Source of the DNA: Borrelia turicatae 91E135
Lineage (GTDB): Bacteria; Spirochaetota; Spirochaetia; Borreliales; Borreliaceae
Direction of reading: 5' to 3'
NCBI RefSeq assembly: GCF_000012085.2
Contig: NZ_CP019366.1
Coordinates: 1 to 33,462 of the forward strand
DNA length: 33,462 nucleotides
Shown: one piece after another, positions 33,168-33,462 of the stretch
How the letters are laid out: every line of letters begins with the position of its first letter
Numbering within the stretch: position 1 is the stretch's first letter
Notes under the pieces: generated by a model
Database searches by the model: none
Told to the model about the DNA's origin: nothing
What the model saw: the letters and a program-made list of their open reading frames with translations, nothing else
Position numbers and translations under genes: made by a program

Positions 33168-33462
33168 TTGAATGCTGATATCGAAAAAGATGATTTATTA
33201 AATAAGGAATATAAGGTTTTAGATAAAGGCTTTATAAAGCTTGTTGATTATGTGAGGTAGTGGTGCAAGAATATTTAAGGCGATGAGAGAGGATTGTTAA
33301 TGTGATGAGCTTATAGATTATTTAATGAGAAATGAACATACAAGTCTATTTGAATAAGTAATGTTTATATTTTATGTTAATGCATCATGTTTTGTTGCAA
33401 TCTATACTTAATCAAGAGTGTAAATTATTTGTAAAGGCTACTGGAATGAAGAATTTAAAAAA
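33168..33462 (+). pseudogene. thyX: Decayed thyX (flavin-dependent thymidylate synthase), cut by the window edge
   Basis: From TTG 33168 (with GAGGGG nine bases upstream) the frame reads NADIEKDDLLNKEYKVLDKG, FIKLVDYVR and then a stop (33258). After a shift it continues as ELIDYLMRNEHTSLFE, stop, VMFIFYVNASCFVA and WNEEFK. LIDYL-x-RNEHTSPFEQV and the following F-x-V-x-A-x-x-FVA-RQW are ThyX signatures; here Gln is replaced by a stop and the RQW-x-R-HR substrate motif is lost. ThyX methylates dUMP using folate and FAD. This copy cannot be functional. The 3' end lies beyond the window. Confidence 0.8.

Overview
The window comes from a plasmid of a relapsing-fever Borrelia. Evidence is the low G+C, a complete Borrelia-type plasmid maintenance locus (PF57/62, PF50, PF32/ParA, PF49), many copies of variable large protein (Vlp) antigen cassettes, bdr genes with KID-type repeats, and remnants of mlp and thyX. 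The Vlp leader and mature N-terminus style ([14 protein letters not shown] or [12 protein letters not shown] leaders, then GSGQ) looks more like Old World species than B. hermsii, but I cannot assign a species from sequence alone. No telomere or plasmid end is visible.

Layout. The left arm (33-5868) is all on the minus strand. It holds an unusual lipoprotein whose C-terminal part is Vlp-like and whose N-terminal part is a foreign repeat domain, then broken Vlp cassettes of groups I, II and IV, a bdr gene and a decayed phage-like fragment. Positions 6015-7700 are a graveyard: an mlp-like lipoprotein pseudogene, two small orphan reading frames and a decayed minus-strand frame. Positions 7748-10753 are the replication/partition operon on the minus strand, with a perfect 32-bp palindrome between parA and PF49. 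The right arm (10960-31562) is all plus strand and is a tandem array of Vlp cassettes, bdr genes and short phage-like fragments. The window closes with a P35/P37-like lipoprotein (32030-32953) and a decayed thyX (33168 to the edge).

I sort the Vlp cassettes by sequence into four groups (my labels, not mapped to the published alpha/beta/gamma/delta names). Group I has an SAENAFYSFLELLSDTLGF-like start and a KKTVKNVL tail. Group II has [19 protein letters not shown] and a [10 protein letters not shown] tail. Group III has FLxSLxSLxxxFLxVFTS and a TLTIAIxxTxD tail. Group IV is one broken copy. Groups I and II occur as a tandem unit repeated along the array: a group I gene with a signal peptide, a group-specific hairpin, then a group II cassette without start codon or signal peptide, then a second kind of hairpin. 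Modules beginning with a bdr terminator carry a conserved linker upstream of the Vlp gene. I found no convincing promoter in front of any Vlp cassette, so most or all are probably silent donors for gene conversion into an expression site elsewhere. Each bdr gene, by contrast, has a conserved promoter-like pair with 16-17 bp spacing.

Most notable: the Vlp chimera at 33-1373; a conserved 22-codon lipoprotein-leader mini-ORF overlapping the signal for a second leader in five of the cassettes; headless group II cassettes with an identical junction; a pairing-conserved hairpin in the bdr-vlp linkers; the parA/PF49 palindrome; and repeated deletion breakpoints at GTTAAA.
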